Part shown: positions 8,536 through 16,181 of the stretch, piece by piece | Layout of the letters: each line of letters starts with the position of its first letter | Position numbering within the stretch: position 1 is the stretch's first letter | Source: Pyrodictiaceae archaeon | Lineage (GTDB): Archaea > Thermoproteota > Thermoprotei_A > Sulfolobales > Pyrodictiaceae | DNA: 22,113 bases | NCBI GenBank assembly: GCA_027046105.1 | Contig: JALTZQ010000218.1 | Coordinates: 14,233 to 36,345 of the forward strand | Direction: 5' to 3' | Program-made: the position numbers and the translations under genes | Notes under the pieces: model-generated | Told to the model about the DNA's origin: nothing | The model's database searches: none | Seen by the model: only the letters and a program-made list of their open reading frames with translations

Positions 8536-9600
8536 ATGAGTAGAAGCAATCTGCACGAGATTGACCTGCCCCAATTCATTGTCATTGGTGATTCAGTACT
8601 AGGAGAGGTCGCAAGGATACTAATGAGGCTAGGAGCATCGAGCCCCATAGCGGTTATCTCCGGCCCCAACGTATGGCCAAGATACGGTAGTATTATGCAA
8701 GAGTCTCTCGAAGAAAACGATATTGAGATGCACTTATTTACTGCAAGAGAAGCCTCAATCGATTATGCCGAGAACCTTTTTCAAGAAGTTAGAGACCTTG
8801 CACCTCATGCTGTAATAGGATTTGGCGGTGGTAAATCTATTGATTTAGCCAAATATGTAGCACATAAGCTTGGACGGCCCATGCTTAGTGTACCTACTAG
8901 TGCATCACATGATGGCATTGCGTCGCCATTCACATCGCTGAAAGGAGTTAATAAGCCATTCTCTTTCCGAACAGTAACACCTACAGCAATTATAGCAGAT
9001 ATCAGTATTATATCAAAAGCTCCAATAAGACTACTTAGGGCTGGTAGTGGGGATCTTATAGCAAAACTAACTGCTGTTCGCGACTGGAAGCTCGCCCATA
9101 AGCTTAAAGGCGAATACTATGGTGAATACGCTGCAAAGCTTGCACTTTTATCAGCACGACATGTCATAAACTATGCACCCCTGATCAGGATTGGCAATCA
9201 TGAAGCTGTTAGAATAGTTGTTGAGGGACTGATTAGCAGTGGTGTTGCCATGTGTATTGCTGGTTCTACAAGGCCTGCAAGTGGTTCAGAGCACCTATTC
9301 GCCCATGCTGTCGAGATTATATCGCCTGGAAAGGCTCTCCACGGCGAACTTGTTGGGCTAGGTACTATAATGATGATGTATCTCCATGGTGGCCGCTGGA
9401 AGAAAATTAGAACAACCCTTAGAAAGATAGGTTTACCCACAACAGCTGACGAAATAGGCCTTAGCCGCGAGGAGGTGATAGAGGCCTTACTATTAGCTCA
9501 CAAGATACGTCCTGAGAGATACACTATACTTGGTGAGACTGGGCTCACACGTGAAGCGGCTGAACGGTTAGCTATCGTGACTGGTATCTTAAAGGATTAG
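8536..9600 (+). CDS. egsA: sn-Glycerol-1-phosphate dehydrogenase [NAD(P)+]
   Basis: Reduces dihydroxyacetone phosphate to sn-glycerol-1-phosphate, the step that sets the stereochemistry of archaeal membrane lipids. 354 residues, the normal length. Visible features: nucleotide-binding IGFGGGKSIDLAKY (about 94-107), SVPTSASHDGIASPF (about 118-132), and the metal site from D173 (GSGDLIAK), H253 (SEHLFAH) and H269 (LHGELVG). It is distantly related to iron-dependent alcohol and glycerol dehydrogenases, but the HDGIASP and GSGDL motifs are those of the G1P enzyme. The ATG at 8536 follows only a weak purine stretch. It is monocistronic by layout: divergent from psmB, and ending 17 bases before the convergent FKBP gene. 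Confidence 0.97.
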   Translation: MSRSNLHEIDLPQFIVIGDSVLGEVARILMRLGASSPIAVISGPNVWPRYGSIMQESLEENDIEMHLFTAREASIDYAENLFQEVRDLAPHAVIGFGGGKSIDLAKYVAHKLGRPMLSVPTSASHDGIASPFTSLKGVNKPFSFRTVTPTAIIADISIISKAPIRLLRAGSGDLIAKLTAVRDWKLAHKLKGEYYGEYAAKLALLSARHVINYAPLIRIGNHEAVRIVVEGLISSGVAMCIAGSTRPASGSEHLFAHAVEIISPGKALHGELVGLGTIMMMYLHGGRWKKIRTTLRKIGLPTTADEIGLSREEVIEALLLAHKIRPERYTILGETGLTREAAERLAIVTGILKD

Positions 9601-9617
9601 AGTCCAGCATTCACACA

Positions 9618-10352
9618 TTACTTTTCTTGCCTTATTGTCTTATCCTCTTTTATAGTCTCGGCTAGGCTAACATGTTCAACAAAATCCATGGTTTCGACTC
9701 TATCTCTGAGGTACTTTGCGGTCTCAAGTACTACTATCCTCTTTGCCACCTGGAGCTCCGGTATTTCGAGGGCTTTCGAAGGGAGCTCAATTAGGACATG
9801 TTTCTTCTCCTCGTCATAGTTTGTTTTAATTTCGTCTTCGCCTAGTTGTTTAGCTCTACGTAGTAGGAGATGCTTTATCTTATCTTCGACACTCTTCAAT
9901 ACCCTAACCACACGTATCCTGGCGTATAGGGTTTTACCTGCCAAAGGGTGATTAAAGTCTACTACGACTCGTCCACCCGTAACTTGCCTTATCACGGCAT
10001 ATTGGCCATCTATTTCAACTGTTTTGCCCGGCTCTGGGTTAATACCATGGCGTATGAAAACATTTCTAGACATTATTTTTACCTTTGAGGGGTCACGTTG
10101 CCCAAATGCTTTCTCTGGCGGAATTTCAATCTCTTTTTCGTTGCCTTCCTCTAATCCTTCTAAGGCCTCTTCCAGCCCCTTAATGAAACGTCCTTCACCG
10201 ACTATTATCAGTCGTGGCCCATATCTTTCATGCGGATCAAAGACGCCGTACTTTTTTGCCAATTCTGCATTTGTTGTATCCACTAATTCCTCAGTACCTT
10301 TTATGTAGATTTCATACTCAACCAGAACGAAATCGCCCTTCGATATAGGCAT
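9618..10352 (-). CDS. FKBP-type peptidyl-prolyl cis-trans isomerase (SlyD-like, long form)
   Basis: A cytosolic prolyl isomerase and chaperone, 244 residues from the ATG at 10352. The split FKBP domain (about 5-150: KGDFVLVEYEIYIKGTEELV, GEGRFIKGLEEALEGLEEG, PPEKAFGQRD, DFNHPLAGKTL) carries an inserted flap domain (about 85-125), as in SlyD. A charged C-terminal extension of roughly 90 residues resembles long archaeal FKBPs and is not otherwise recognised. An in-frame GTG six codons earlier lies inside the end of the upstream gene; I prefer the ATG, with GGGGTG about 11 bases ahead of it. It follows the Nip7-like gene by 7 bases, so it is co-transcribed with NSUN and Nip7. Confidence 0.93.
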   Translation of the reverse strand: MPISKGDFVLVEYEIYIKGTEELVDTTNAELAKKYGVFDPHERYGPRLIIVGEGRFIKGLEEALEGLEEGNEKEIEIPPEKAFGQRDPSKVKIMSRNVFIRHGINPEPGKTVEIDGQYAVIRQVTGGRVVVDFNHPLAGKTLYARIRVVRVLKSVEDKIKHLLLRRAKQLGEDEIKTNYDEEKKHVLIELPSKALEIPELQVAKRIVVLETAKYLRDRVETMDFVEHVSLAETIKEDKTIRQEK

Positions 10353-10359
10353 GGAGGCG

Positions 10360-10872
10360 CTACACCCCACTACGTAGGTACCAGCCGAGGTCGATTATGT
10401 TCTCTATTATAATCCTTCCTTTCCGCCTCCTATACCTTCCCCACCCTAGAGGCTCGCCACGTGTATTGACAACAAGTACTGGTTTTCCAGTACATTCCTT
10501 AGAGACTTTTATCTCGATAATTGAGTCTTCAAAGATGTCTCTACCATAAAGGAATAATCTTTCGCCATGATCTGTTACTCGAACATAGTGTGAGGAATAA
10601 CCTCCTATTATCCCTAGCAAGCCTAGGTTTACTATAATCCTATTGTCGCAGTATCTAGCCACATGTACACCGTATGTGAATAGATGAAGCTTGTCCTTCA
10701 CTATTTTTGCAATTTGCATGGCCTTTTTTGAGGCGGCCAGAATTTCGATACATTCACCGGAGTACATGCATGTAAGCTCTACACCAGGCTTTAGCTTAGC
10801 GCTAATACAATCTAGGTACTCTTTCAGCTTACTAACCGCTTGGCTACAGGCTTGATTATTCTGAGTCTGCAT
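10360..10872 (-). CDS. NIP7-like PUA-domain protein (ribosome biogenesis)
   Basis: A 170-residue protein whose two-part layout matches NIP7, a pre-rRNA binding factor for large-subunit assembly: an N-terminal alpha/beta domain (about 1-85) and a C-terminal PUA domain (about 93-165). Points in common with eukaryotic NIP7 are the RLFLYGRDIF segment (FLYG), VVNTRGEPLGWGRY (PLGFG in human) and a terminal DLGWYLRSG (DIGEYVR in human). No ATG, GTG or TTG occurs in frame for many codons after the ATG at 10872, so the N terminus overlaps the 3' end of the NSUN gene by 49 bases in another frame. This fits the family length. The neighbour is a methyltransferase of the NOP2/Sun family, also linked to rRNA. 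Confidence 0.8.
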   Translation of the reverse strand: MQTQNNQACSQAVSKLKEYLDCISAKLKPGVELTCMYSGECIEILAASKKAMQIAKIVKDKLHLFTYGVHVARYCDNRIIVNLGLLGIIGGYSSHYVRVTDHGERLFLYGRDIFEDSIIEIKVSKECTGKPVLVVNTRGEPLGWGRYRRRKGRIIIENIIDLGWYLRSGV

Positions 10873-11786
10873 ATTGTGAAGCCCTCTGTGTGGTGTAGAT
10901 GTGGTAATAGTCTTCTACACTTGGCCACGTCCCCACTGAATTGCAGTCCTAGGTACTCTGTCTTTCCATATATGCCTGGTATTCTTGGGTCTTCGAGGAC
11001 TATTGCATCTCCCGCCACGTCTAGTACCTCATTAACCACATATTCATTTTCTTCAACACTAGTACTACATGTAGAGTACACTATGACTGTATTCTCTATT
11101 GCAAGTCTAAGTATTGATAGAAGTAGCTCCACTTGGATATGGACGCGTGATACAATGTCTCTTCTAGTTCTAGGCCATTTTCCACGTGGGTACGGCCATA
11201 AACCCTCACCACTACATGGTGCATCTATAAGGATGTGTGTAGGTAGTTCTAGGTCCCGTGGCCATGAACTAGGGAGTTTACGTGCATCGATGTTTACTGC
11301 TACAACATTTAGTACACCCATTCGACTTAAATTGTTTTTTAGAGCACGAAGCTTCCTCTTATTCACGTCGATCGCCAATATCGGCTTCATTGGCACATGT
11401 TGCGCGATTTGCGTTGTTTTTACGCCTGCACCTGCACAACAATCCAAGACTATACCATCCTCGTTCTCCTCAGGTCTTAGAGCAATAACGGGTAGCATCG
11501 ATGCAGGACCTTGGATAGTATAGTAGCCTTGCATGTACTCGTGTAATGCTCCTATCGAGACTGGCGTGTAATCCACTATGAGACCATAAGGTGTTGGTTC
11601 ATAGGGTCTTAACTTTAGTCCCTTAGCCATTAACCTCTTTGCTAGTTCTTCTACGCTTATCTTAAGTGTATTAACTCGTATTGTTTTATAGACTTCATGC
11701 CCTTGTGTGGTAAAGAACTTTTCTACTTCCTCATAGCTTCCATCAAATAGCTCTAGGTATCTCGCAACTTGTAATGGGTGTGCCAA
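10824..11786 (-). CDS. NOL1/NOP2/Sun family RNA m5C methyltransferase
   Basis: SAM-dependent cytosine-C5 methyltransferase acting on rRNA or tRNA; the substrate cannot be told from sequence. At least 320 residues: the substrate-binding N-terminal part (RVNTLKISVEELAKRL, about 37-52), SAM motif I LDCCAGAGVKTTQIA (about 114-128), motif IV DAPCSGEG with C191, and motif VI STCS with the catalytic C240. The only normal start codon is TTG at 11786, without a ribosome binding site. The frame stays open for another 48 codons upstream (to about 11930), and the last 40 look protein-like, so the true N terminus is probably upstream (see findings). Its 3' end overlaps the Nip7-like gene. Confidence 0.92.
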   Translation of the reverse strand: MAHPLQVARYLELFDGSYEEVEKFFTTQGHEVYKTIRVNTLKISVEELAKRLMAKGLKLRPYEPTPYGLIVDYTPVSIGALHEYMQGYYTIQGPASMLPVIALRPEENEDGIVLDCCAGAGVKTTQIAQHVPMKPILAIDVNKRKLRALKNNLSRMGVLNVVAVNIDARKLPSSWPRDLELPTHILIDAPCSGEGLWPYPRGKWPRTRRDIVSRVHIQVELLLSILRLAIENTVIVYSTCSTSVEENEYVVNEVLDVAGDAIVLEDPRIPGIYGKTEYLGLQFSGDVAKCRRLLPHLHHTEGFTICRLRIIKPVAKRLVS

Positions 11787-11935
11787 GGGGTAGCGTGTTT
11801 TTATCTTGCCTATCTGCTTCTCTAACTTCTTGAGGCGTTCATCTATCTTCTTAGCTACCCTTGCTGCTATACTCGCGATTACCTCTTCTATTCCTGGCTT
11901 CAGCCCTGTGTCCCCGGGAGAATATTACAAAGATA

Positions 11936-11942
11936 GGGGGTG
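11936..11942 (+). promoter_or_regulatory. Shine-Dalgarno site of the NMN adenylyltransferase gene
   Basis: GGGGGTG, 7 bases ahead of the ATG at 11950; it confirms this start. Confidence 0.7.
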
Positions 11943-11949
11943 CTAGCTA

Positions 11950-12474
11950 ATGGCCTTACGTGCTATATACGTTGGTAGGTTTCAGCCAGTTCACTGGGGA
12001 CATGTCAGAGTTATTGAGTGGAGTCTTGAGCGTTTCGATGAGCTTATAGTGGTTGTGGGCTCGGCACAGGATAGTTATTCGCTCAAGAACCCGTTTACTG
12101 CAGGTGAGCGTGTAGAGATGCTTGAACGGGTCCTCCGATGGCTTGGTATTGACGAGTCAAGATATCGTATTGTGCCTGTCCAAGATATTGCAATGAACTT
12201 TGTATGGGTGCGTTATCTCGTAATGCTTCTACCTAGATTCGATTATGCCGTTGCACGTAATCCACTTGTTACAAGCTTATTTAGTGACTACGGTATACGT
12301 GTTGTCACACCACCATTTTTTGAGCGTGAACGTTATAATGCAACAAGGGTGCGTGAATTAATGCTCAATGGCGGAGAATGGGAAAGGCTTGTTCCACCAC
12401 CAGTAGCTGACTATATTAAGCAGATAAATGGAGTTGAGAGGTTGCGTCGTATAGCTGAAGGTGACTATGTTTGA
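11950..12474 (+). CDS. Nicotinamide-nucleotide adenylyltransferase (NMNAT)
   Basis: Joins NMN and ATP to give NAD+, the last common step of NAD synthesis. 174 residues, the typical length of the archaeal enzyme. The nucleotidyltransferase signature is GRFQPVHWGH (residues 9-18, with the HxGH-type H15/H18). GSAQDSYSLKNPFTAGERVEM (about 37-57) follows, and the C-terminal phosphate-binding motif is YNATRVREL. It starts at an ATG with a strong GGGGGTG site. Its stop overlaps the TTG start of rtcA (TTGA), so the two are translationally coupled, although no metabolic link between them is obvious beyond both using nucleotidyl transfer from ATP. Confidence 0.94.
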   Translation: MALRAIYVGRFQPVHWGHVRVIEWSLERFDELIVVVGSAQDSYSLKNPFTAGERVEMLERVLRWLGIDESRYRIVPVQDIAMNFVWVRYLVMLLPRFDYAVARNPLVTSLFSDYGIRVVTPPFFERERYNATRVRELMLNGGEWERLVPPPVADYIKQINGVERLRRIAEGDYV

Positions 12475-13550
12475 GCCGTGAACTGATCGTGGATGGAAGT
12501 ATGGGTGAAGGCGGAGGACAGATACTGCGAACAAGTCTTGCATTAGCCGCTGTACTGGGGAAACCAATTAAGATCATAAACATTCGTGCTAAACGGAAAA
12601 ACCCTGGACTACAACGCCAACATATTATATCAGTTAAGGCTGTTGCTGCCCTATCCTCTGCACGCGTTGAAGGTCTAAGACTTGGATCAACTACCCTCCG
12701 GTTTGAGCCTAAAAGGTTACGTGGTGGACGTTTTGAGTTCGACATAGGTACTGCTGGTAGTGTTACACTTGTACTACAAGCTGTACTACCAGCTGCTATC
12801 TTTGCACCCGAGCCTATAGAGATGATAATTAGGGGCGGTACTGATGTTCCTTGGAGCCCACCAGTGGACTATGTAAGATTTGTTTTACGGCGATTATTAT
12901 TGAAGTTTGGTATTGATTTCGAACTGTACGTGAAAAGAAGAGGTCACTATCCTAGAGGGGGAGGTATTGTAATTTTTAAATTGCCAAAACCTCCCCGGTA
13001 TTTAGAGAGTATTAAGCTTATTGAAAGAGGAAATATCAAGCGGATCGAGGGACTATCACATTGTGTACGTCTACCTTCACACGTTGCTGAACGACAAGCC
13101 AATGCTGCAAAGAACGCTATAATTAATGCCCATAGAGGCGTGCCCGTGGTCATTGATATTGAATATTATGAGGCTAATCGTGACCCACATTTAGGGCCTG
13201 GAAGCGGTATTGTTGTATGGGCTTTAACGGAAAATTCTGTTCTTGGCGGTGATTCTATTGGTGCAAAAGGTAAACGTGCCGAAGTTGTTGGCGAGGAAGC
13301 AGCAAAGAAGCTTCTTGAGGATCTAGCAACGGGTAAGGCTCTTGATAGGCATGCCTCTGACATGCTGATACCCTTTGCTGCACTTGCTAACGGTGTTAGC
13401 ATGCTTGGTGGAGCTAAACTGACTCTACACGCCGCAACCAACATTGATGTTGTAAGGATGCTCACCAAAGATGTTGACATAGAACTTATCGAAGGCGATA
13501 TGGATAAGCCCTTTGTATTAAGGGTTAAGGGGTTGGGCTTATCGCTTTAG
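12471..13550 (+). CDS. rtcA: RNA 3'-terminal phosphate cyclase
   Basis: Converts an RNA 3'-phosphate to a 2',3'-cyclic phosphate through covalent adenylylation and RNA-AMP. 359 residues, close to the usual 330-350. Family marks: DGSMGEGGGQILRTSLALA at the N terminus (about 8-26), RAKRKNPGLQRQH (about 39-51), DIGTAGSVTLVLQ (about 91-103), RGGTDVPWSP (121-130) and the region of the adenylylated histidine, RHASDMLIPF (H294). The start is TTG at 12471 with AAGGTGA about 6 bases ahead; it overlaps the NMNAT stop by four bases. Its own stop overlaps that of the convergent GTPase gene by four bases. Confidence 0.96.
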   Translation: MSRELIVDGSMGEGGGQILRTSLALAAVLGKPIKIINIRAKRKNPGLQRQHIISVKAVAALSSARVEGLRLGSTTLRFEPKRLRGGRFEFDIGTAGSVTLVLQAVLPAAIFAPEPIEMIIRGGTDVPWSPPVDYVRFVLRRLLLKFGIDFELYVKRRGHYPRGGGIVIFKLPKPPRYLESIKLIERGNIKRIEGLSHCVRLPSHVAERQANAAKNAIINAHRGVPVVIDIEYYEANRDPHLGPGSGIVVWALTENSVLGGDSIGAKGKRAEVVGEEAAKKLLEDLATGKALDRHASDMLIPFAALANGVSMLGGAKLTLHAATNIDVVRMLTKDVDIELIEGDMDKPFVLRVKGLGLSL

Positions 13551-14614
13551 ACACGGGCTTTTATGAATTTCCGTATTTCCTCCAATAATATATTTATTCC
13601 TTGACCATGGAGAGCTGAGATATAGATTACATTACTTATCGTGTTCCTTAGTTTTTCTAGCATGTTTACATCAGGATTATCTATCTTGTTTACAACTGGT
13701 ATTATAGGAGTGCCATGTTCCTTGACTAGCAGAACTATGTTTCTGTATAGGTTTAGTTGTTCCTCTATCGACCGATAACTTCCTGGCGAGATATCGAACA
13801 AGTATAGTACGATATCAGGTAATGATGATAATGCTGCCAAGGCTTTTCTTTCTACTTGATTAAGCTTATCAAACGGTTTATCAAGTATGCCTGGAGTATC
13901 AACAACATAGAATACTACGTCGTTATACACTACTTTACCTACTATGATGGTCTTTGTAGTGAATGGGTATTCTGCTATTTCCGGTTCAGCTGTGGACAGT
14001 CTTCGCACCAGCGTAGACTTACCTGCACTTGGTATACCCGCCACTACAACTATGGGTAAACCCTCTGCCACCACATGCGTCTTAATTATTTCCTCTCGCA
14101 CTCTCTTTAACAGCTCAATATGCTTTTTTGCCCTTTTAATTAGCGACAATATCCTACCACTACCCTCACGACGATAACGAATTGCTTCATCAATACTCTC
14201 TGCTGAAAGTATCAGTAACCTATACTGGTGCCAAAATTCTCTTGCCATGCGCCGAATCCTTCTTAGCTTAGCTAGAGCCTCATCATATTCATCGCCGACG
14301 AACATCTCAATCAAGGTTCTATGGAATTTATTCATTCTCCTTGTAGGAGGTAGTGCCAATAGCCTATCTATCCTCGATACCACAATGTTATAGACTAGTT
14401 CGAGTCTTTTTAGCTCGTAAATCTTTCTCCTCATTAGCTTATCTCCTTTAACCTTTGGAGGTCTTATTCTCTTGTAGCGCTCACCAACGTATCGTATTAT
14501 ATCATTGATACTCGGTATAGTTGTTTCACGGAAAAGCTTTACAACCTGAGCACGCTCCAATGCCTCCCTATGTCTCTCAAGCCATGGTAGCTCTTGCTCT
14601 TTCCTATCAAACAC
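13547..14614 (-). CDS. NOG1-like GTPase (Obg family, ribosome biogenesis)
   Basis: 355 residues. An N-terminal helical domain (about 1-180), rich in Arg and Lys and typical of NOG1, precedes a G domain. G1 is GIPSAGKST (193-201), G3 is DTPG (239-242), G4 is NKID (309-312) and G5 is SAL (about 333-335); the switch region has YPFTTK as in Obg-like GTPases. NOG1 works in late large-subunit maturation in eukaryotes; the archaeal role is inferred. The start is GTG at 14614 with GAGGGTG at 14622-14628, 7 bases ahead. It is the third gene after the non-catalytic proteasome beta subunit and endonuclease V, 31 bases after the latter. It ends in a 4-base convergent overlap with rtcA. Confidence 0.92.
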   Translation of the reverse strand: MFDRKEQELPWLERHREALERAQVVKLFRETTIPSINDIIRYVGERYKRIRPPKVKGDKLMRRKIYELKRLELVYNIVVSRIDRLLALPPTRRMNKFHRTLIEMFVGDEYDEALAKLRRIRRMAREFWHQYRLLILSAESIDEAIRYRREGSGRILSLIKRAKKHIELLKRVREEIIKTHVVAEGLPIVVVAGIPSAGKSTLVRRLSTAEPEIAEYPFTTKTIIVGKVVYNDVVFYVVDTPGILDKPFDKLNQVERKALAALSSLPDIVLYLFDISPGSYRSIEEQLNLYRNIVLLVKEHGTPIIPVVNKIDNPDVNMLEKLRNTISNVIYISALHGQGINILLEEIRKFIKARV

Positions 14615-14645
14615 CTGGATACACCCTCTACTCTTAACATTATCA

Positions 14646-15377
14646 TTACATCCTATCCCTAGTCGTAGTTAAGTTATGAATGAGTGTTATCCTCTTCTCT
14701 ATCACTTGCCTCGGCGTTACAATTCCTCTATCAAGATATCTAACTATTGCTTTTGAAATCTTATCAGCTTGATAGGTTGGTTCAGGTAAACTATGACCTT
14801 TTAGCATGGATCGTACCAGTATTGTAGCTGTTTCAAGCGTTATACCGTAACCAGGACTAATGTATAGTCTCCTCCTGCCAACACTCAGTATTTCACCAAC
14901 TATTTTGCCACGATATACCAGCAGTTTTCGGCCATCCTTCTCAACCATGTGGCCTATTAGTTTCTTTTTTGCAACACCTATACTCGGAATCTTAAGGGCC
15001 ATACCGATATGAGTCGCTATACCCGCAAATCTTGGATGAGCTATACCATGGCCATCCACAACTAATAGTTGAGGTTTTGTCTTCAATTGTTGGAAAGCAG
15101 TATATAACGATGGTGCTTCACGGAAAGCTAGTAGACCTGGGATATAGCTTATTGGTGGTTCACCTAATCCTATACCATATTCTATAAGCCTCATTGAAGG
15201 ATATTCCAAAAGGGTTACAACAGCTACAGAACCATACTTTTTTGAATAGGCTACATCAAATCCCGCAACCCACTTCAGCTTTCCTACATCAATAAGGTCA
15301 TGACTATAGACATTTTTAACTGCTATTTCCACTTGCAGTCTTATTAACTTTTCTATATCAAGCAGCTGGTTATGCAA
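14646..15377 (-). CDS. nfi: Endonuclease V
   Basis: Cuts DNA or RNA one base 3' to deoxyinosine or inosine, for repair of deaminated adenine, which is a heat-driven lesion. Visible catalytic carboxylates: Asp in WVAGFDVAYS, Glu in LLAFREAP, and Asp plus His in LLVVDGHGIAHPR; the IGVAKKKLIG lysine and the C-terminal PEPTYQAD segment are also present. The reading frame is open back to 15464, but that part lies inside the proteasome gene. I choose TTG at 15377: GAGGAG (15388-15393) is 10 bases upstream, the overlap with the proteasome stop is only 8 bases, and the length (243 residues) fits the family. ATG at 15413 is the alternative and has no ribosome binding site. Confidence 0.93.
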   Translation of the reverse strand: MHNQLLDIEKLIRLQVEIAVKNVYSHDLIDVGKLKWVAGFDVAYSKKYGSVAVVTLLEYPSMRLIEYGIGLGEPPISYIPGLLAFREAPSLYTAFQQLKTKPQLLVVDGHGIAHPRFAGIATHIGMALKIPSIGVAKKKLIGHMVEKDGRKLLVYRGKIVGEILSVGRRRLYISPGYGITLETATILVRSMLKGHSLPEPTYQADKISKAIVRYLDRGIVTPRQVIEKRITLIHNLTTTRDRM

Positions 15378-15990
15378 GATTCTTTGTCTCCTCAAATGCT
15401 TCAACTTTACCATTAGTATGTTTGAGTATGAGGATATCAATACCGTCACCAGATATAGCGTCACGCTCTATTGCTGCCTTTACGGCACGTGTAGCTAATT
15501 CACGTGCCTCGTCAACATTCATGTCTCCACGGTATCCTTGTTCTAGTATCCCTATTGCTATTTGTGCGCCTGAGCCTATTGCTGCATAATCATCTTCAAT
15601 TAATGAGCCTAGTGGATCCATTACATAAAGCCTTGTTGTACCATCCGTCTCAATGCCACCAACAAGGACCTCTGAGATAAATGGGAAATATTTATGTGAA
15701 TATAGTATCGCAGCAAGTAGCCTAGCTGATGCTCGTATCGATAATGGTCTACCCGTTAATAGTCTTTGGTACTCCAGCTCTGCTGCCATTATTCTACTTA
15801 AAACCTGCATATCCGCAAAGAGGCCAGCGAAAGCCAAGCCAAGTCTATCAGTGATTTTGTAGACTTTTTTACCAACTCTACTCACTATGAAACCGCCATA
15901 ACTCACTCTCTTTTCAGCAGCCAGAACAACATAGTTCTTGCCCCTTACTCCAACTGCTGTAGCACCAATGCCGTATTCTTGATACCCCAT
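15370..15990 (-). CDS. psmB: Proteasome beta subunit, non-catalytic type (no Thr1)
   Basis: Second 20S proteasome beta subunit, 206 residues. Aligned with the active copy (GTTTVGI), this one reads GATAVGV: the nucleophile Thr1 is Ala, Asp17 is Glu (AAEKR), and only Lys33 (KKVYKI) is kept. There is no propeptide to cleave. The fold-defining parts are intact: GLAFAGLFADMQVL, PFISEVLVGGIE, LYVMDPLGSLIEDDYAAIGS and the ERDAISGDGID end. Many Crenarchaeota carry such a paralogue with an ATA motif, so this is a real structural subunit, not a decayed gene. ATG at 15990 is preferred over the ATG at 15996, which touches the GGAGGG site. EndoV and the GTPase follow on the same strand. Confidence 0.95.
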   Translation of the reverse strand: MGYQEYGIGATAVGVRGKNYVVLAAEKRVSYGGFIVSRVGKKVYKITDRLGLAFAGLFADMQVLSRIMAAELEYQRLLTGRPLSIRASARLLAAILYSHKYFPFISEVLVGGIETDGTTRLYVMDPLGSLIEDDYAAIGSGAQIAIGILEQGYRGDMNVDEARELATRAVKAAIERDAISGDGIDILILKHTNGKVEAFEETKNLA

Positions 15991-15996
15991 ACACAT

Positions 15997-16002
15997 CCCT
16001 CC
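15997..16002 (-). promoter_or_regulatory. Ribosome binding site deciding the second-beta-subunit start
   Basis: GGAGGG on the minus strand directly abuts the ATG at 15996 but is 6 bases from the ATG at 15990, so the latter is the likely start. Confidence 0.65.
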
Positions 16003-16181
16003 ACACTACCACACACCATGCGGGAATTAATACCGTTGCGCTACGTACACTAGTAATCTATTCATGCAAAAACTATCGGCAAAGTCTCACAGACGCCATA
16101 GAATCCGGGTTCATTCATCTTCAATAATGGGTTATTAGAACATGCTAACAAGACAGTGCTAAGTGTTCAGGGGTCAATACC

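Noticed and set aside
10840..11523. A 227-codon plus-strand open frame opposite the NSUN methyltransferase gene
   Set aside because: It is antisense to a gene with all catalytic motifs, its protein is Ser/Thr/Arg-rich without recognisable motifs, and no ribosome binding site precedes it.
16101..16120. gggttcattc looked like a tRNA T-loop upstream of the zinc-ribbon gene
   Set aside because: No T stem or acceptor pairing can be built on either side.
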